Positions 12,895-24,499 are shown, numbered from the stretch's first letter. The stretch is DNA of 64,000 nucleotides from Branchiostoma floridae (GCF_000003815.2 NC_049989.1:8522251-8586250); one strand, 5' to 3'. The notes: generated by a model not told the origin, from the letters alone. Translations and numbers: made by a program.

Positions 12895-14477
12895 TACCTC
12901 CCCTAACAGGAGAAGATTGACAAGTCAATCTGAATAATCATAAAGATATGAAACCACTGGGTAGACTACTTACATTACAGGTATTATAAGAAAGGTACAA
13001 AAATCAAGAAATAACTAATTATGTGGATCAGTACTTGTAAAACTAAACCAGTAGACAACATAGCAATGTATTGTGCTTCAGAAGACAAACCCTAGAAAAC
13101 CAGCTGAATGCCTGACACACTGTTACACGATCTACATGCTACGCTAACTTGAACTGGAAGTAATGAGGTCAGGAGTAACTGTGACCTTCTTGGCCCTCTG
13201 TTATTCAGGGGCATAATGTAGGTCAGTGGCTTGGTACATTAAAATGCCGACTGACAGTTGCAATATTAAGCATATAAATATGGAAATATGGAAACATACA
13301 GATATGGAAACAGACATTGTATAGCAATGTGTAATATGCTTCAGAAACAGACCCTGGCTACCCTAAGAGAAAACCAGCTGAATGCTTGGCACCTGATGCA
13401 ATATCTACATGCATACATTGTTGAAAAACAAAAGTGTCACAATTTTTGTGCTGGTTAAGTAAGCCTTACAATTCGGTAAACAGAGAAGTGTGAGGAATGT
13501 ACAGTACACCACTGGGATCCGGAATAGCTTAGAAGATAGGCCCTTTTGTTTTCTTTGGGAGACTCACCCTGGGCTAGCTGATTGCTAGCAGATGTGGTAG
13601 GGCAAGACTGGACACATCCCACAGCGCATGGCATGGCAGTGGAATGTGGGCAGAATTTACAAATGTGCAAAATTATAAAGCAAAGATAGAAACAATAGAT
13701 CAAAGCAATACAAATCAAAACTGGGGTGTAAATCTTACTGTAGAAGTCAGTCTATGTTTCAAATGTCCTTGCGACAGTTCGTTAGATCCTTTGTGTGTGG
13801 TCTTGTTACATGTGATGAATTTTTCTGGGGAGTCCACAGCATGCACGATGAAAGATTCCAGAACGTTCCTTCGCTTCTGTTCCACCCGACGACTGGAAGC
13901 TTGCTTTACCGCTCCTTAAAAAAGTAGAGTCTCAGACCGGACACGTACTGTGAGCCAAGCACATGGCGTTCCTTTGCCTCCCGAAGAAATTTAAATCACC
14001 CGCACGAGTTCGTCAGCTTCACTTTCTAACCCTCTGTCAGTGGACTCTGGAGATGGCACCTCTCTGTTCCACCCGGTAATTAGAAGCTTGCTTGTCCGCC
14101 CCGCTCTGTCGGTGAAGATGGAAGACCGGGTACAGTGCCGTGTTAGAGGAAGCCTGGGTCTACAAGATGGAGATCAGCAGCTCACTTTCTCAGCCGTTCA
14201 GTCAGTAGAGTTTCAGCTTGGATACAGTTCATTCCCTCCTCCTCGTTTTTAAACGCTGGTACTCATAGTTGACTGCATCCAGTAAATGTAGGGTATAATA
14301 CTGCTGGAGGTTTGTCCTTGGAGTATAGTGACAGAGTGTTCCAATCGATCTCGCCCTCCCACTGCGGCGTAGCACATGGTGGAAGACTCTGTGAGTTTTG
14401 GAGCGTTGGATACAGTTCTGTTCCTCTATACCGTGCTGACCGTCATCACAATTCCTCTCCGTGTCCGTGACGCCATT

Positions 14478-14672
14478 TGTTATGAGCCGGTGTTAAGGCT
14501 ATTGAGTAATTGCAAATAACTAGCCGAACACTAGACATTTTGAGGAGCACATGGTTTATTGTGTCCTTTCTCCAGGATTCTAGCACCAGAATGAGGTCAC
14601 AGGATGAGGTCACAGGATGAGTCTATTTCTAAATTAGGGGGTTTGAGTAGGAGTTCGCAGTGGTTCATAACA
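14478..14672 (-). repeat. LTR (5' LTR in element orientation)
   Basis: 195 bp, nearly identical to the other LTR. The tRNA primer-binding-site candidate lies 2 bp inside it at about 14459-14476. Confidence 0.92.
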
Positions 14673-15859
14673 CAGCAAATGTAAGTGATAATACCATCTT
14701 TAACATAACATCTGGTCGGAAACGAATCACTCAATTCTGTACTTGATATAAGTTGCACAAAAGTGAAAAACATAAAATATTTGATGATCATTTTCAAGCT
14801 GTGGACCTATTTTGGCGAGCTTGCCTATTGCTGTACCAATTGCTGGATGACTGTCGGACAATATTTATCTTTGTAAAAATAACAATACTTTATGTTGGAG
14901 ACCAATATTGATAGCAGCGACACCAAGCTGCAGTGTGAAATAGAAGAAAAGTGACAGACGGTCACCAAAACATTAGCGGTCTGCTGTAAATACCTGGCTT
15001 GTAAATAAAGAATCTTGTTATCCTACTGTACCAACTTCTGCGAATGGCAGGAACTCTGAAATGACGAAGTATGAAATGAAACTGTCGGCAGGTTCGACAG
15101 GTCTTAGACAACGTGGTGATTGGTCTGCAGTTGGTGACAACTTGTACTTTGGCATCAACGTGAAAGTTCTAACCTGCAGTAACACAATTTTTAAGAACAA
15201 ATCATTCTTGGAACTTGATAGGAATTTCTAGAAGCTGTTTCCTAAAGGCTTGCTCCAGACAGACTTTGGAGTTAATGTTCTTGTGTCCTAAGAAATCCAG
15301 CTTCGGATAGTACAGTATTTAAGATTTGAAGAAAAAATTAACATGATTTCCCCATGTTCGAGGAGGTACCTCAAGCACGCTAAGAGAGCCAGCAACTCCA
15401 CTATATAAAATATATTCCCTGCTACATGAACAGCAAGGAAATTTGCTGACCTATGTACCACTAGGCACTACAGTGTGAACAACAGGTCAAAGTAAGTACA
15501 TGTACAGTTGTAAAAGGTGCACGACATAAGTAAGAAAGTATTGTACCTGTCCGGACAGACTGGTCGTCACAAGTCAACAGTACTAGTTTCAGATTGTGTT
15601 CGCTGTCATTCCGTGATGTAAGTCTAAAGCAGCTGTAGACTAATAGAACGAACTTGTCGGAGAGCATTTGATTGCATCTAGCTTTGAATGACGCACGGCA
15701 AAGTTTATCTGGCACAGCAATCATCTCTCTATACCCACCTGCACCTGATAGGTCTGGTATGGTGCAATAATACACTTTTTCTAAGATTGTGATTGACGTT
15801 TAGCTTCTTAGGGCACTTAAACACGACATATGTAACTAGAAGAGAAATATTGGCAGACA

Positions 15860-16160
15860 TTAATTATGCAAATTGTTACCTAATTTACATAAATAATGAG
15901 AAATTGTTATTATAGTGTTAGATAACGAAATTACATTCTTGCGACATTTGATAGCAACGTGTGCGTTAAGTTGAACATACGGACGTAAGTCATACAAATT
16001 AGGGTCTCATTTACATATTTTATGAGAAAATGCTACAATAGCTTTCTTAGCTAAGACTTTCATACTTTGAACACATTGTTATTTAGGTAGAGGAGATCAA
16101 CTGTTTTTATGCAAATGAGGACCTCATTTGTATAATCAATGAGAAACATTTATGATAAGT
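15860..16160. repeat. AT-rich imperfect tandem repeat, ~120-bp period
   Basis: Three diverged units share a core like caaatgaggacctcatttgt followed by aataatgagaaa (cores near 15868, 15994, 16110). No coding potential. Probably an old satellite-like or transposon-derived array. Confidence 0.6.
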
Positions 16161-19017
16161 CACTCGTCACAAGAGATTACCTTTCTTGTTAACAGCGATG
16201 CCCGACAAACATCCATCGCGTAAAACAATCTTCAGACATACAGCCAGGTGAAAGGATACAACAACAATTATTAATACTTATAAACAATAAAAACGTCGCC
16301 ATGGCAATAGTTTTTATCGCCACACTTATTCTTTTTTCCTCTAGCACTGTATAATCAGAGTTTAGTTTAGATATTAGCTGTTTCTGTTATTTCAAGCAAT
16401 TCTACAGGGTTGTAATAGCAAAGGCTATATTGTATTTTTGGGGGGCATACAACAAGGCCGAGAGGACCCCCCCCCCTATTTCTATACAATACAATAGCGC
16501 GATCCTAATGGTATAGTATAATCATCTTAATAATGACCAGGTACCAAAAACAAGCAGATGTGATTTTTCTTACTCGAATTCTTTTACTATCTCGAAAACA
16601 GCTACGGGGAAACATTCTACATTTTCGCAAAAATGTTGCCTTTCTAGTACATACTTCAGATGTTTTCAGAAAAGATTTGGGTAAATGATAGGGGACATTT
16701 CATTTCAGCTATGCAGATGTTCAGTTTCATTCAAGAAAGCCATGTTAAATGAGTTACTGATTTGTTTGAGAACTGTTGTGGAGAACTGTATATATGTTAC
16801 TGTACAGTTGGTATAATGGATATGTTCATATGAATGTACTCATTATTCTTAATTATCAAAAATTTAACAATAAAGACAGTTTGATAAAGTTCACCCTTCT
16901 CATTCTTGTGAATCATTTATCATTGTCATAATTTTTTCTCAATCAAACTGTGTGCATGTTTTACAAAAACAGAGAAAATATTAGATGTAGCGATTAACGA
17001 TAGTATTATGGTGACACATGAGACACGTGATATTTTAGATCATTTTCCATTAGTCTAGCTGAAACTACTGCACAAGCTTAGTTACTTTTATTCCTTCTCA
17101 CCCAGTAGACCACTTGTGGTCATTTGTGCATTTAGCCTACGGGCATGAACATGCAATAAAGATTATTATCATCATCGATACGTTTTACTCTGTACATTAT
17201 AGCCCCCATTTGAATATTTCTTCCTATCATGTCATTCTTTAGTTTTTCTTACTTTCTGGCGTCTCATCTTCCGTCACCTTTCCAAATTTAACTGTCCTCT
17301 TGTTTCTAGGTCACTGTACTACGGTCTCTTCTACAATTCCACCCCCTGCGTCTACCTTTCAAGTTTTAGTTTGTAACAGAAAATAATCCTTTGTAATGAG
17401 TATAACGTTAACTGCAATGATTTGTCTCTCACTGCTCTGTCCAAACATGAATTGTTCAATGTTTAAAGTTCTCGCCAATTAGTCACGATTTGTCCTCGTC
17501 TTTGCTGGTTGAAAAGATGAAAACTGTCCCCGCAAACGACGAACAATTTGAAACCCATATTATAGTGTTCTCGCGGGATACCGAAACAGCGGTAGAAGGT
17601 CACTGTCATGGCTCCTAATGTTTAGACGACTGAGGTGTTTATCTGACACTGAGGTGTTAAAGTGTGGCCAATATTTTACAACTTTGAAGCATTCGTAGTC
17701 AAGAATATAGGTCCGTCTTTAGTTTGACCCATGTTCTATTCAGTCATACCCATCGCCCGTTTTAGCATGACCTGAGATCAAAAGTTAACGATGTGCCATT
17801 TGACTGGATTGACTGTAACTGACGTGGACGACAACATGTGCAACCTTGTACCACTAGACGGGGCAGGATTATATAATTATCATTATAGCATATTAACGGC
17901 AATCATGATATATACAATATATATAACAATACCACTCCCTCTCTGTACAAAGACTATATACGCATTTATGCGTGGGAAAAAAAACACAACTCAAGACGCG
18001 TACGCATGTACCTGACACGTGCACAGACCTCATCACGTGGACCATGGCACAGAAATGTCTATCAATCTTTCTAAAAATACAATCTTGTGCCTGCTTTTTT
18101 TAATCATACAAGAGAAAATTGCGTCTATGCAATTTGATATCTGATAGGCTGTAATTATGAAATTACATTATCTATTCACAAGGATTCTCTGTACTATACG
18201 ATGAATCCAAAGCACGTGGTTCTGCTATTGTTCGACCACGCCATAAAATCTAATTTGAATGTGACTTCATGGGAAGAAACAACGTTAACGTGGTATGTCC
18301 AATTGGGAATTGAAGTAGCCAAACGTTTTGAAGCATCAGATAGGTCTTTAGAAAAAAACAGCGATGATTCCCGGTGTCAGACTCATCAGATGAAACTATG
18401 TAACAGCGGGTTGATACGTGGGGGACATGTACGTCATTTGCAGCATTGGCCAATCAGGTGTCCTCAATGAGGTGTCCTGAAATTGGTCTACGGCTTCATA
18501 CTCGTGCACTATTCACACGTAAACGTACGCAGTGAATAAGACTAGGAGGTGTCTGCCTTGCATGGGGGCCGGCGGCCTGCTTATACCGCAATAAGGTGTG
18601 GATCCATTTTCTATTTGTACCATTGTATATTGTCTAGGTAGTAACTTAACATTAATTAATACGTAACGTTATATGTATAAATGTACACACGATGTTGGCA
18701 TAGGTCTCAACACTGTTAATGTATTCTTACATTGATCAGCTGTGTTATTTAGCTGTATATGTATTATTAAACTGTCCATTTTGTCGTTTTAGTTTCTTTG
18801 GGTAGTGTCATAGTCTGGATAGACTGACTGGCAGTGAATGTAAAATCTACCACTCCTGTTTTCTTTGTATTCCAAATTAAACAAATCTGGGGCTTACATA
18901 TATATGGCTTATCTATTGAAAATTTCACCGAAGTGGAAAACTTGATGATGTTAAAGAAATTTGCAATTGATTGCAAAACTCTATAAATGCGTAAAATGCG
19001 ATGGCATCTAGTGTTAA

Positions 19018-19318
19018 GGTTGGGTCACACATGCGTATATATTCAAGTCCGTTTGAGGTGCGTATGAAGCTACCAGGCTCCACAGGTCGCGGGAAAAAAA
19101 AGTACAAATTGGACAAACATAACATGCCAGATGAGTTAGCTGACCGAGAAGTATGGTTAGCGACCTAGCGACCCAGCTAACTCGTCCGACATGTTACCTC
19201 TTTACGTTTGTCGCATTTCTATCATTTTTACAACGACCTGTGGAGCCTGGTGGAGGCAAATACTGCCATGCGCGCCTCATACGGACTTAAATATATACGC
19301 AGGTGTACCCCCACCTTA
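19018..19318. mobile_element. ~300-bp foldback (palindromic) element
   Basis: The left half reads inward from ggttgggtcacacatgcgta through accaggctccacaggtcg and catgccagatgagttagctg. The right half contains the matching complements cagctaactcgtccgacatg, cgacctgtggagcctggt and tatatacgcaggtgta. Nearly the whole element can fold into one hairpin centred near 19165. Confidence 0.75.
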
Positions 19319-19744
19319 AGCCTTTGTTTACACAATCTCTCGCTGGCTGGGGTTACTGACCCCCTGTACTCAGCCCGGATGAGTCCATACGGTATGTCCG
19401 ATATAAAACGGTATAGTAAAGCCGCGATGCGTTATATCAGCCTAAAAATGGTTCCCCGTTCTTGGAAGGGGTTAATAAATCACGAGGAACTATTTTTGAA
19501 AGCTGGACCGCAGTTAGAAGTCATGTAATTACGCCTGAAAGTTGACCAATTTTCAGGGTTTAGCGGTGCGTTTCGCTAAAGTATTTACGCACTGCATGGG
19601 GTTTTCCGATATACCGGGTTATAGGACAAGGTTAACTACCTGATTGTTTAGGAAAATTCCTCTTTTAACCATAGCCAAAAAATGGCAACTTATTATTTTC
19701 GGTCCCATTGGTAATGCATTACAGGGCATGTAATAAACGTTACC

Positions 19745-20117
19745 GGTAACGTTTGTTACAACTGTTACAGTAGACTCTACCCTGTTTTCTTCGAAAGGAC
19801 TTATATTACCTTATTGACTACATCATTTAGCTATAAGTGGACGTCAATTGGGACATTTAAAAAGTGGGCAGCTTTTCTACACCAGGTCAAGTAGAAAGGT
19901 TAGACAGCATCGAACAATGGTAACGTTTGTTACAGTCATTTCTGTACAACATTTTGTTAAGCAAGGTGGGATACAAATGACAGTCAACAATCCTTTCTTG
20001 TTTCTTTAGAAAGACAGAAAAACTGTACAGCGTCACAAAAATGTTCATTTCTTGTTTTAAACGTGGCTAACAAAAATGCCGCAACCGTCTAACTAGAGGT
20101 GGTAACGTTTGTTACAG
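19745..20117 (+). repeat. Three copies of the motif ggtaacgtttgttaca
   Basis: Copies start at 19745, 19919 and 20101 (spacings 174 and 182 bp). The DNA between copies is not obviously similar, so it is either a very old tandem repeat or a repeated short site. Function unknown. Confidence 0.5.
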
Positions 20118-20146
20118 AATTTGGCGACAGGCATAAATCACGTTAC

Positions 20147-20932
20147 ATAAATCTTTACTTCTGGATACTTTATTTTTATACAGACGTTTCGGAAGNNNNN
20201 NNNNNNNNNNNNNNNNNNNNNNNNNNNNNNNNNNNNNNNNNNNNNNNNNNNNNNNNNNNNNNNNNNNNNNNNNNNNNNNNNNNNNNNNNNNNNNNNNNNN
20301 NNNNNNNNNNNNNNNNNNNNNNNNNNNNNNNNNNNNNNNNNNNNNNNNNNNNNNNNNNNNNNNNNNNNNNNNNNNNNNNNNNNNNNNNNNNNNNNNNNNN
20401 NNNNNNNNNNNNNNNNNNNNNNNNNNNNNNNNNNNNNNNNNNNNNNNNNNNNNNNNNNNNNNNNNNNNNNNNNNNNNNNNNNNNNNNNNNNNNNNNNNNN
20501 NNNNNNNNNNNNNNNNNNNNNNNNNNNNNNNNNNNNNNNNNNNNNNNNNNNNNNNNNNNNNNNNNNNNNNNNNNNNNNNNNNNNNNNNNNNNNNNNNNNN
20601 NNNNNNNNNNNNNNNNNNNNNNNNNNNNNNNNNNNNNNNNNNNNNNNNNNNNNNNNNNNNNNNNNNNNNNNNNNNNNNNNNNNNNNNNNNNNNNNNNNNN
20701 NNNNNNNNNNNNNNNNNNNNNNNNNNNNNNNNNNNNNNNNNNNNNNNNNNNNNNNNNNNNNNNNNNNNNNNNNNNNNNNNNNNNNNNNNNNNNNNNNNNN
20801 NNNNNNNNNNNNNNNNNNNNNNNNNNNNNNNNNNNNNNNNNNNNNNNNNNNNNNNNNNNNNNNNNNNNNNNNNNNNNNNNNNNNNNNNNNNNNNNNNGTA
20901 TAAAAATAAAGTATCCAGAAGTAAAGATTTAT
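20147..20932. mobile_element. Assembly gap enclosed by perfect 35-bp inverted repeats
   Basis: Bases 20147-20181 (ataaatctttacttctggat…) and 20898-20932 are exact reverse complements. Between them lie about 14 bp (cagacgtttcggaag) and 702 Ns (20196-20897). This suggests a TIR-bounded DNA element or long hairpin whose interior failed to assemble. The gap length may be an estimate. Confidence 0.7.
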
Positions 20933-21846
20933 TCGTCTTCAATTGTAACGATTCCTGGATGTCTAACCTTCACAAACGTATCACGTTACATAGATTCAAA
21001 ATTCAGTGAAGGGAGTGACCTGACGTGGTCAGTCAGAGGGCCCGGCTACCTGGCTTCACCTGTCAAACATTCAGTCTGGGAACTGCATTACTACATTTTT
21101 GGCTACTGTTTGAACTCTCTGTGTCTTCTCAGGCGACAGCCGTTTTTTAGGTGTTGAAATCCTACTCGTGGCTGTAATTTCTTTCCTGGAAAGGTGTACA
21201 TGTTATTTGCATCAAAAGTTTTTTTTTTTTACTTTGAAAGTAAAACTGCTAGTAAGATAGTTAATTATGTAAATATATGTAAATTACATCCCTGTCGTTA
21301 CGGTACTGCCTTTTGGGGCTACTCTCACTGTCATTTGTGTGCCCAAACTCTTGTTGTGTACTACTAACAGTGGATGAAAGGTCTTACTTTGAAAATGTTC
21401 TTAAGAGAGGTTTGTACGGATGAAACAGAGACTATTCACATGTGTATCATATAGAATGACACTGTTCTTGTCCTGTCGGGATTTTACGTTATTAAGGGAG
21501 GTTTATTCGGATAGAACAGTGCCATTCTACAGCTGTGTCAAAACAAATGGACTGCCAACCTTCGACTTACGAAATGTTTTGTTGTTGTTGTTGTTGTTTT
21601 TTCTAATATTTCAACACAGGTGAGGATTCCTATGTTGATGCTGGAGCTATCATCTACCCGGTAAAGGAACGTTTCTTTATCAAGTTAAAGTTGAACATCT
21701 CAGAGAAGCTGCCAATCAATCGTCAAAGCGAAAAGAACTCAACTTCTACTTGAGTGCAAACAACACCTATCATCAAGAACGCCTCTAGCATTTACAAGTT
21801 GGACTTACCCGTTGATGTTATAAATACTTACCTCGTAGTTTAAATA

Positions 21847-22662
21847 ATGGTGATCAGAAATTGTGTTATAGGCTTCATTGTTATGGCTGAACTCGTAGCG
21901 TGTAAGATCGATGATTCAATTCCAGCTAGATGTTACGTCGACATGGAGATCAACTGCCCAAAGTCGAACATAACCAGTTTTCCCACTAACCCCCAGAACT
22001 TCGTGTTAAGCGTGTACCTTCAGCAAAATCATATCCGAGAAATCCATAACTTGTCTAGTTTTATATATACAAGTACGCTAAATCTTAGTCAGAACCTAAT
22101 TACAACGTTCCCCTGGGAGTCTTTGAAATACATGAAGTGGTTGACTTCTCTCGATTTGTCTTACAATCAGATATCTTCTCTTAGAGCTGACTTAGCTATC
22201 ATTCATGGACTGAAACGCCTGATGTATATTAATGTGGCGTACAATAATCTCGCTACTTTCTCTAAAGCAAACATGGGTTTCCTCCCAGGAAGCCGTATGT
22301 TTAGAGTCAGCAGGTTTGTACATGGGAATCCGATTCACTGTGACTGTCGCATGTCCTGGTTGGCAAAAATGGCGAAAGAATTTGACTCTTGTTGGCCGCG
22401 CAAGTGTACTGATGCTATAAGATTTGGCCCCATGATTACTGACCATAATCTTCACTTGCTTACATGCAAAAGTCCCCGTAACCTTAAGGATGTCCCACTA
22501 CACATGACATATCTATCTGATTGCACTGACGAAGAAGATGATGACAATATCCATAGTGAATTGACTGAAACCACACTTACAATTCCAGGAAATTTGGCGG
22601 GCGATTCAGAAACTGCCTATTCAGCACAACAGTGCAATGCTTTCTTCATTTTCAGGAAATAG
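21847..22662 (+). CDS. Single-exon LRR protein, secreted or truncated paralogue
   Basis: 271 residues. The N-terminus is hydrophobic (MVIRNCVIGFIVMAELVAC), followed by an LRRNT cap (CYVDMEINCPKSNITSFP), about three LRRs (LTSLDLSYNQISSL; YINVAYNNLATF), and an LRRCT with HCDCRMSWLAKM and spaced cysteines to about residue 225. It then ends after an acidic, Thr-rich stretch. It is clearly paralogous to the interrupted receptor at 10.9-14.8 kb (shared CDCRMSWLA, FPWESLKYM, NVAFNQLATF-like segments), but has no TM segment or tyrosine tail. It could be a real secreted form, a 3'-truncated gene, or a gene with an unrecognised 3' exon. The short bases after the stop show no TM remnant. The ATG at 21847 was chosen because it directly opens the signal peptide. 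Confidence 0.8.
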   Translation: MVIRNCVIGFIVMAELVACKIDDSIPARCYVDMEINCPKSNITSFPTNPQNFVLSVYLQQNHIREIHNLSSFIYTSTLNLSQNLITTFPWESLKYMKWLTSLDLSYNQISSLRADLAIIHGLKRLMYINVAYNNLATFSKANMGFLPGSRMFRVSRFVHGNPIHCDCRMSWLAKMAKEFDSCWPRKCTDAIRFGPMITDHNLHLLTCKSPRNLKDVPLHMTYLSDCTDEEDDDNIHSELTETTLTIPGNLAGDSETAYSAQQCNAFFIFRK

Positions 22663-23750
22663 GGTTTTAGAATACAACCATATACAAAACTAGCACCCTT
22701 TCACAGGTTTGTGGCCCAAGGGCCGTGGAGACGGAGATAGGCGCCACCCTATACACCTCACAGCGTGGTACTACTATGTATACTGGCGCATTATCTAACC
22801 CGCACTGCAAATAAGCCTATCTATGAATATTGTATGTACAGTGTATACTAGGCATTTTATCAAATCCAAAATACAGCTTTGAAACCCGGTTAATATATCT
22901 TGGTATCTTTCCAACATTCCAACATCCCCAGAATGATATGACGATTTTTAATGAATATGACTTTTATAGCAATTTATAGCATGGCACATTATTTAGAACT
23001 TTATTGGCGATGTTCTCTTAACAATACAAACATGTAATACGAATGTGTTAAAGGCACTCTTATTGGGTCGACGTAGGGGTCACTATCAACTGTATGTTAT
23101 AATGTAATTGTGTGAACTATATGTTATAATGTAATCGTGTGTTTATTATGAGATGTGTACATTGAAATGCGATACTGTAATTAACCATTAATCAAATATG
23201 ATCAATATTCATGCATTGTGGCTGAAGTACGTAAAGTCTGTCGTATCATAAGAGATTAAATTATCAATAATCAGTCATTTCTGCATGATGGGTCTTTTTC
23301 TAATGTGGAATAAGGTACAACTATATCTAATTTATGTTTTACCTATTTTCCCATTCTAAGGTTTGAGGTAACAAATATATTTTGACGCCACCTGAGAAAT
23401 AAACACTAAATCATACAATAACCATTTCCTCCCTGTAAATATAATGGTCCCGTCCCGCTGCGCTCTTTTATTATTATCGTCTAAAGTATTTAAATTGTTT
23501 CTCCAATATGCATTCATCCCATCATTTCATTAGAATATAATATAAAACGAAATTAAGTAACGTTATGTTTGATTTCCTATATAACGGAGTTTCGTGTTTG
23601 ATGAGTGAAAATNNNNNNNNNNNNNNNNNNNNNNNNNNNNNNNNNNNNNNNNNNNNNNNNNNNNNNNNNNNNNNNNNNNNNNNNNNNNNNNNNNNNNNNN
23701 NNNNNNNNNNNNAAAATGGTACGTTCGATAGTCGCCTTCGTTACCTTTGA
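22663..23750. other. Intergenic, AT-rich, no feature recognised (includes 100-N gap)
   Basis: No ORF or RNA gene is supported. The N run 23613-23712 is a nominal 100-base gap. The right part leads into the ALDH3 promoter. Confidence 0.6.
23613..23712. other. Assembly gap (100 N)
   Basis: Exactly 100 Ns, a usual placeholder for unknown length; it lies upstream of the ALDH3 first exon. Confidence 0.99.
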
Positions 23751-23799
23751 CCTGTGAGTTTGATCAGTCGACCGCAGGTCACATGTGATCACGGTATCT

Positions 23800-23892
23800 T
23801 TCTGGTTCCTGGTTCGCGTAACGTTGATACATTGAAGCAGCGACGAATAAGATCAGAAGTTTCCGTCTTTCCACCGTCAAGTCTCTACTAAG
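23800..23892 (+). other. Probable non-coding first exon of ALDH3
   Basis: A strong donor (ctactaag then gtaagt at 23893) lies about 1.1 kb before an acceptor (aaatacag at 24966) placed 8 nt ahead of the start codon. The 5' boundary is not defined by sequence. Confidence 0.55.
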
Positions 23893-24277
23893 GTAAGTGC
23901 ATAACTGAGATGTATTAAAAAAACAAGGTGAAACGTTAGCAAATTGAAGGTCGTGACGACTCGAGAGAAAACAGCTGGGAGCTCACAAAAATCATCGATC
24001 TCATATATCCAGCGCACTGTGTCATACACTCAGATGTTTGTTTATGATTATGGTTATGGTAGAATTCTTGACAAAATAACACGGAGTTATCTTATTACAA
24101 CAGAAAAGTAATATAAGAATCACTATTTCTATTCCTTCGTCCGTTCATGTGTATGGCAGCGTACAAGTAAATAGCGGTTAAATAATAGCCAGGCTGTTCG
24201 CTAGGTCATTGACCTGTAGAGCGTCTGACCTAATGACCAACTTTACATAACGTTTATATGCACGTACATGACAAACA

Positions 24278-24395
24278 CTAGCCTGGTATCCAGCCGTATA
24301 TAATATAGCTCCCGAGTCTCTTCTGTCCTCGTAATTGCGGACATGACAGAAGTGACTCGAGAGCTATAATAGTAATCGGCTAGATACCAGGCTAG
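24278..24395. repeat. 118-bp palindromic element
   Basis: The left arm (ctagcctggtatccagccgt…gagtctcttctgtc) pairs with the right arm (gacagaagtgactcgagagc…agataccaggctag). It lies in ALDH3 intron 1. Probably a small foldback transposon. Confidence 0.8.
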
Positions 24396-24444
24396 GCCAG
24401 GCAGACACCACAAAACGTCCAATTAACAGTATGATAACAAAGTC

Positions 24445-24499
24445 TTCTTCGTTACACAACCTTCTTTTAATTCTATAAAGAAGGTTATGTAACGAAGAA
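24445..24499. repeat. 55-bp hairpin
   Basis: Arms ttcttcgttacacaaccttc and gaaggttatgtaacgaagaa are complementary but for one base, with a short AT spacer. In ALDH3 intron 1, close to the previous palindrome. Confidence 0.8.

Larger units (their letters stand above)
12698..14672 (-). mobile_element. Non-autonomous LTR retrotransposon (TRIM/LARD-like), 1,975 bp
   Basis: Two direct LTRs (12698-12894, 197 bp; 14478-14672, 195 bp) start TGTTATGA and end TCATAACA. They are identical except for a small 2-nt difference at gatcatctag/gattctag. A 5-bp target duplication CAGCA flanks the element (12693-12697 and 14673-14677). Orientation is minus: just inside the right LTR the minus strand reads TGGCGTCACGGACACGGA, a primer-binding-site candidate resembling the 3' end of a tRNA-Ser. 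Just before the left LTR it reads a polypurine tract, AGGGGAGG (about 12898-12905). The 1.58-kb interior has no reverse transcriptase, integrase or Gag-like frame, so mobilisation would need proteins from elsewhere. The superfamily cannot be told from this. Confidence 0.93.
10865..14791 (-). pseudogene. LRR transmembrane receptor, interrupted by an LTR element
   Basis: The start ATG is at 14791. It opens a signal peptide (MIIKYFMFFTFVQLISSTE) and the start of an LRRNT cap; the frame stops at the insertion (14672). The coding sequence resumes at 12692 and runs to TAG at 10865. Counting the 5-bp target duplication once, 119 + 1,828 nt = 649 codons, in frame, with no other stop. Order: LRRNT cap, about three LRRs (motifs such as LHTLDLSHNRMTS), LRRCT (NPILCDCRMSWLAEM…C), a Thr/Ser-rich stem, one TM segment (about 11,790-11,870; IMISSIIVLILLVGVASVVV), and a tail of about 300 residues with YxxP, YERI, YHGV, YSTL and YTQL motifs. 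This suggests a cell-surface receptor signalling through SH2 proteins (inference). The plus-strand gene at 21.8 kb is a paralogue. No ATG lies directly after the insertion, so this allele is probably null unless transcription starts inside the element. Confidence 0.88.
14792..21846. other. Intergenic region between divergent LRR paralogues
   Basis: Seven kilobases with only short, unsupported ORFs; I recognise no protein. It holds the 5' flanks of both LRR genes, AT-rich tandem repeats (15.86-16.16 kb), a possible retroelement 3' tail near 17,100-17,180 (ends …attattatcatcatcga), a foldback element (19.0-19.3 kb), three spaced copies of a 17-bp motif (19.7-20.1 kb) and the 702-N gap. A diverged duplication (about ttaagagaggtttgtacgga / ttaagggaggtttattcgga) lies at about 21,400-21,520. 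Confidence 0.6.

Noticed and set aside
13455..14252. Small frames inside the LTR element
   Set aside because: No match to gag, protease, reverse transcriptase or integrase motifs, and no consistent codon pattern.
17791..19528. Frames of 67-106 residues between the LRR genes
   Set aside because: No motifs, no splice partners, and some lie in the foldback element.
20099..21157. Long frames of 276-352 residues
   Set aside because: They are open only because they cross the 702-N gap; the flanking peptides are not protein-like.
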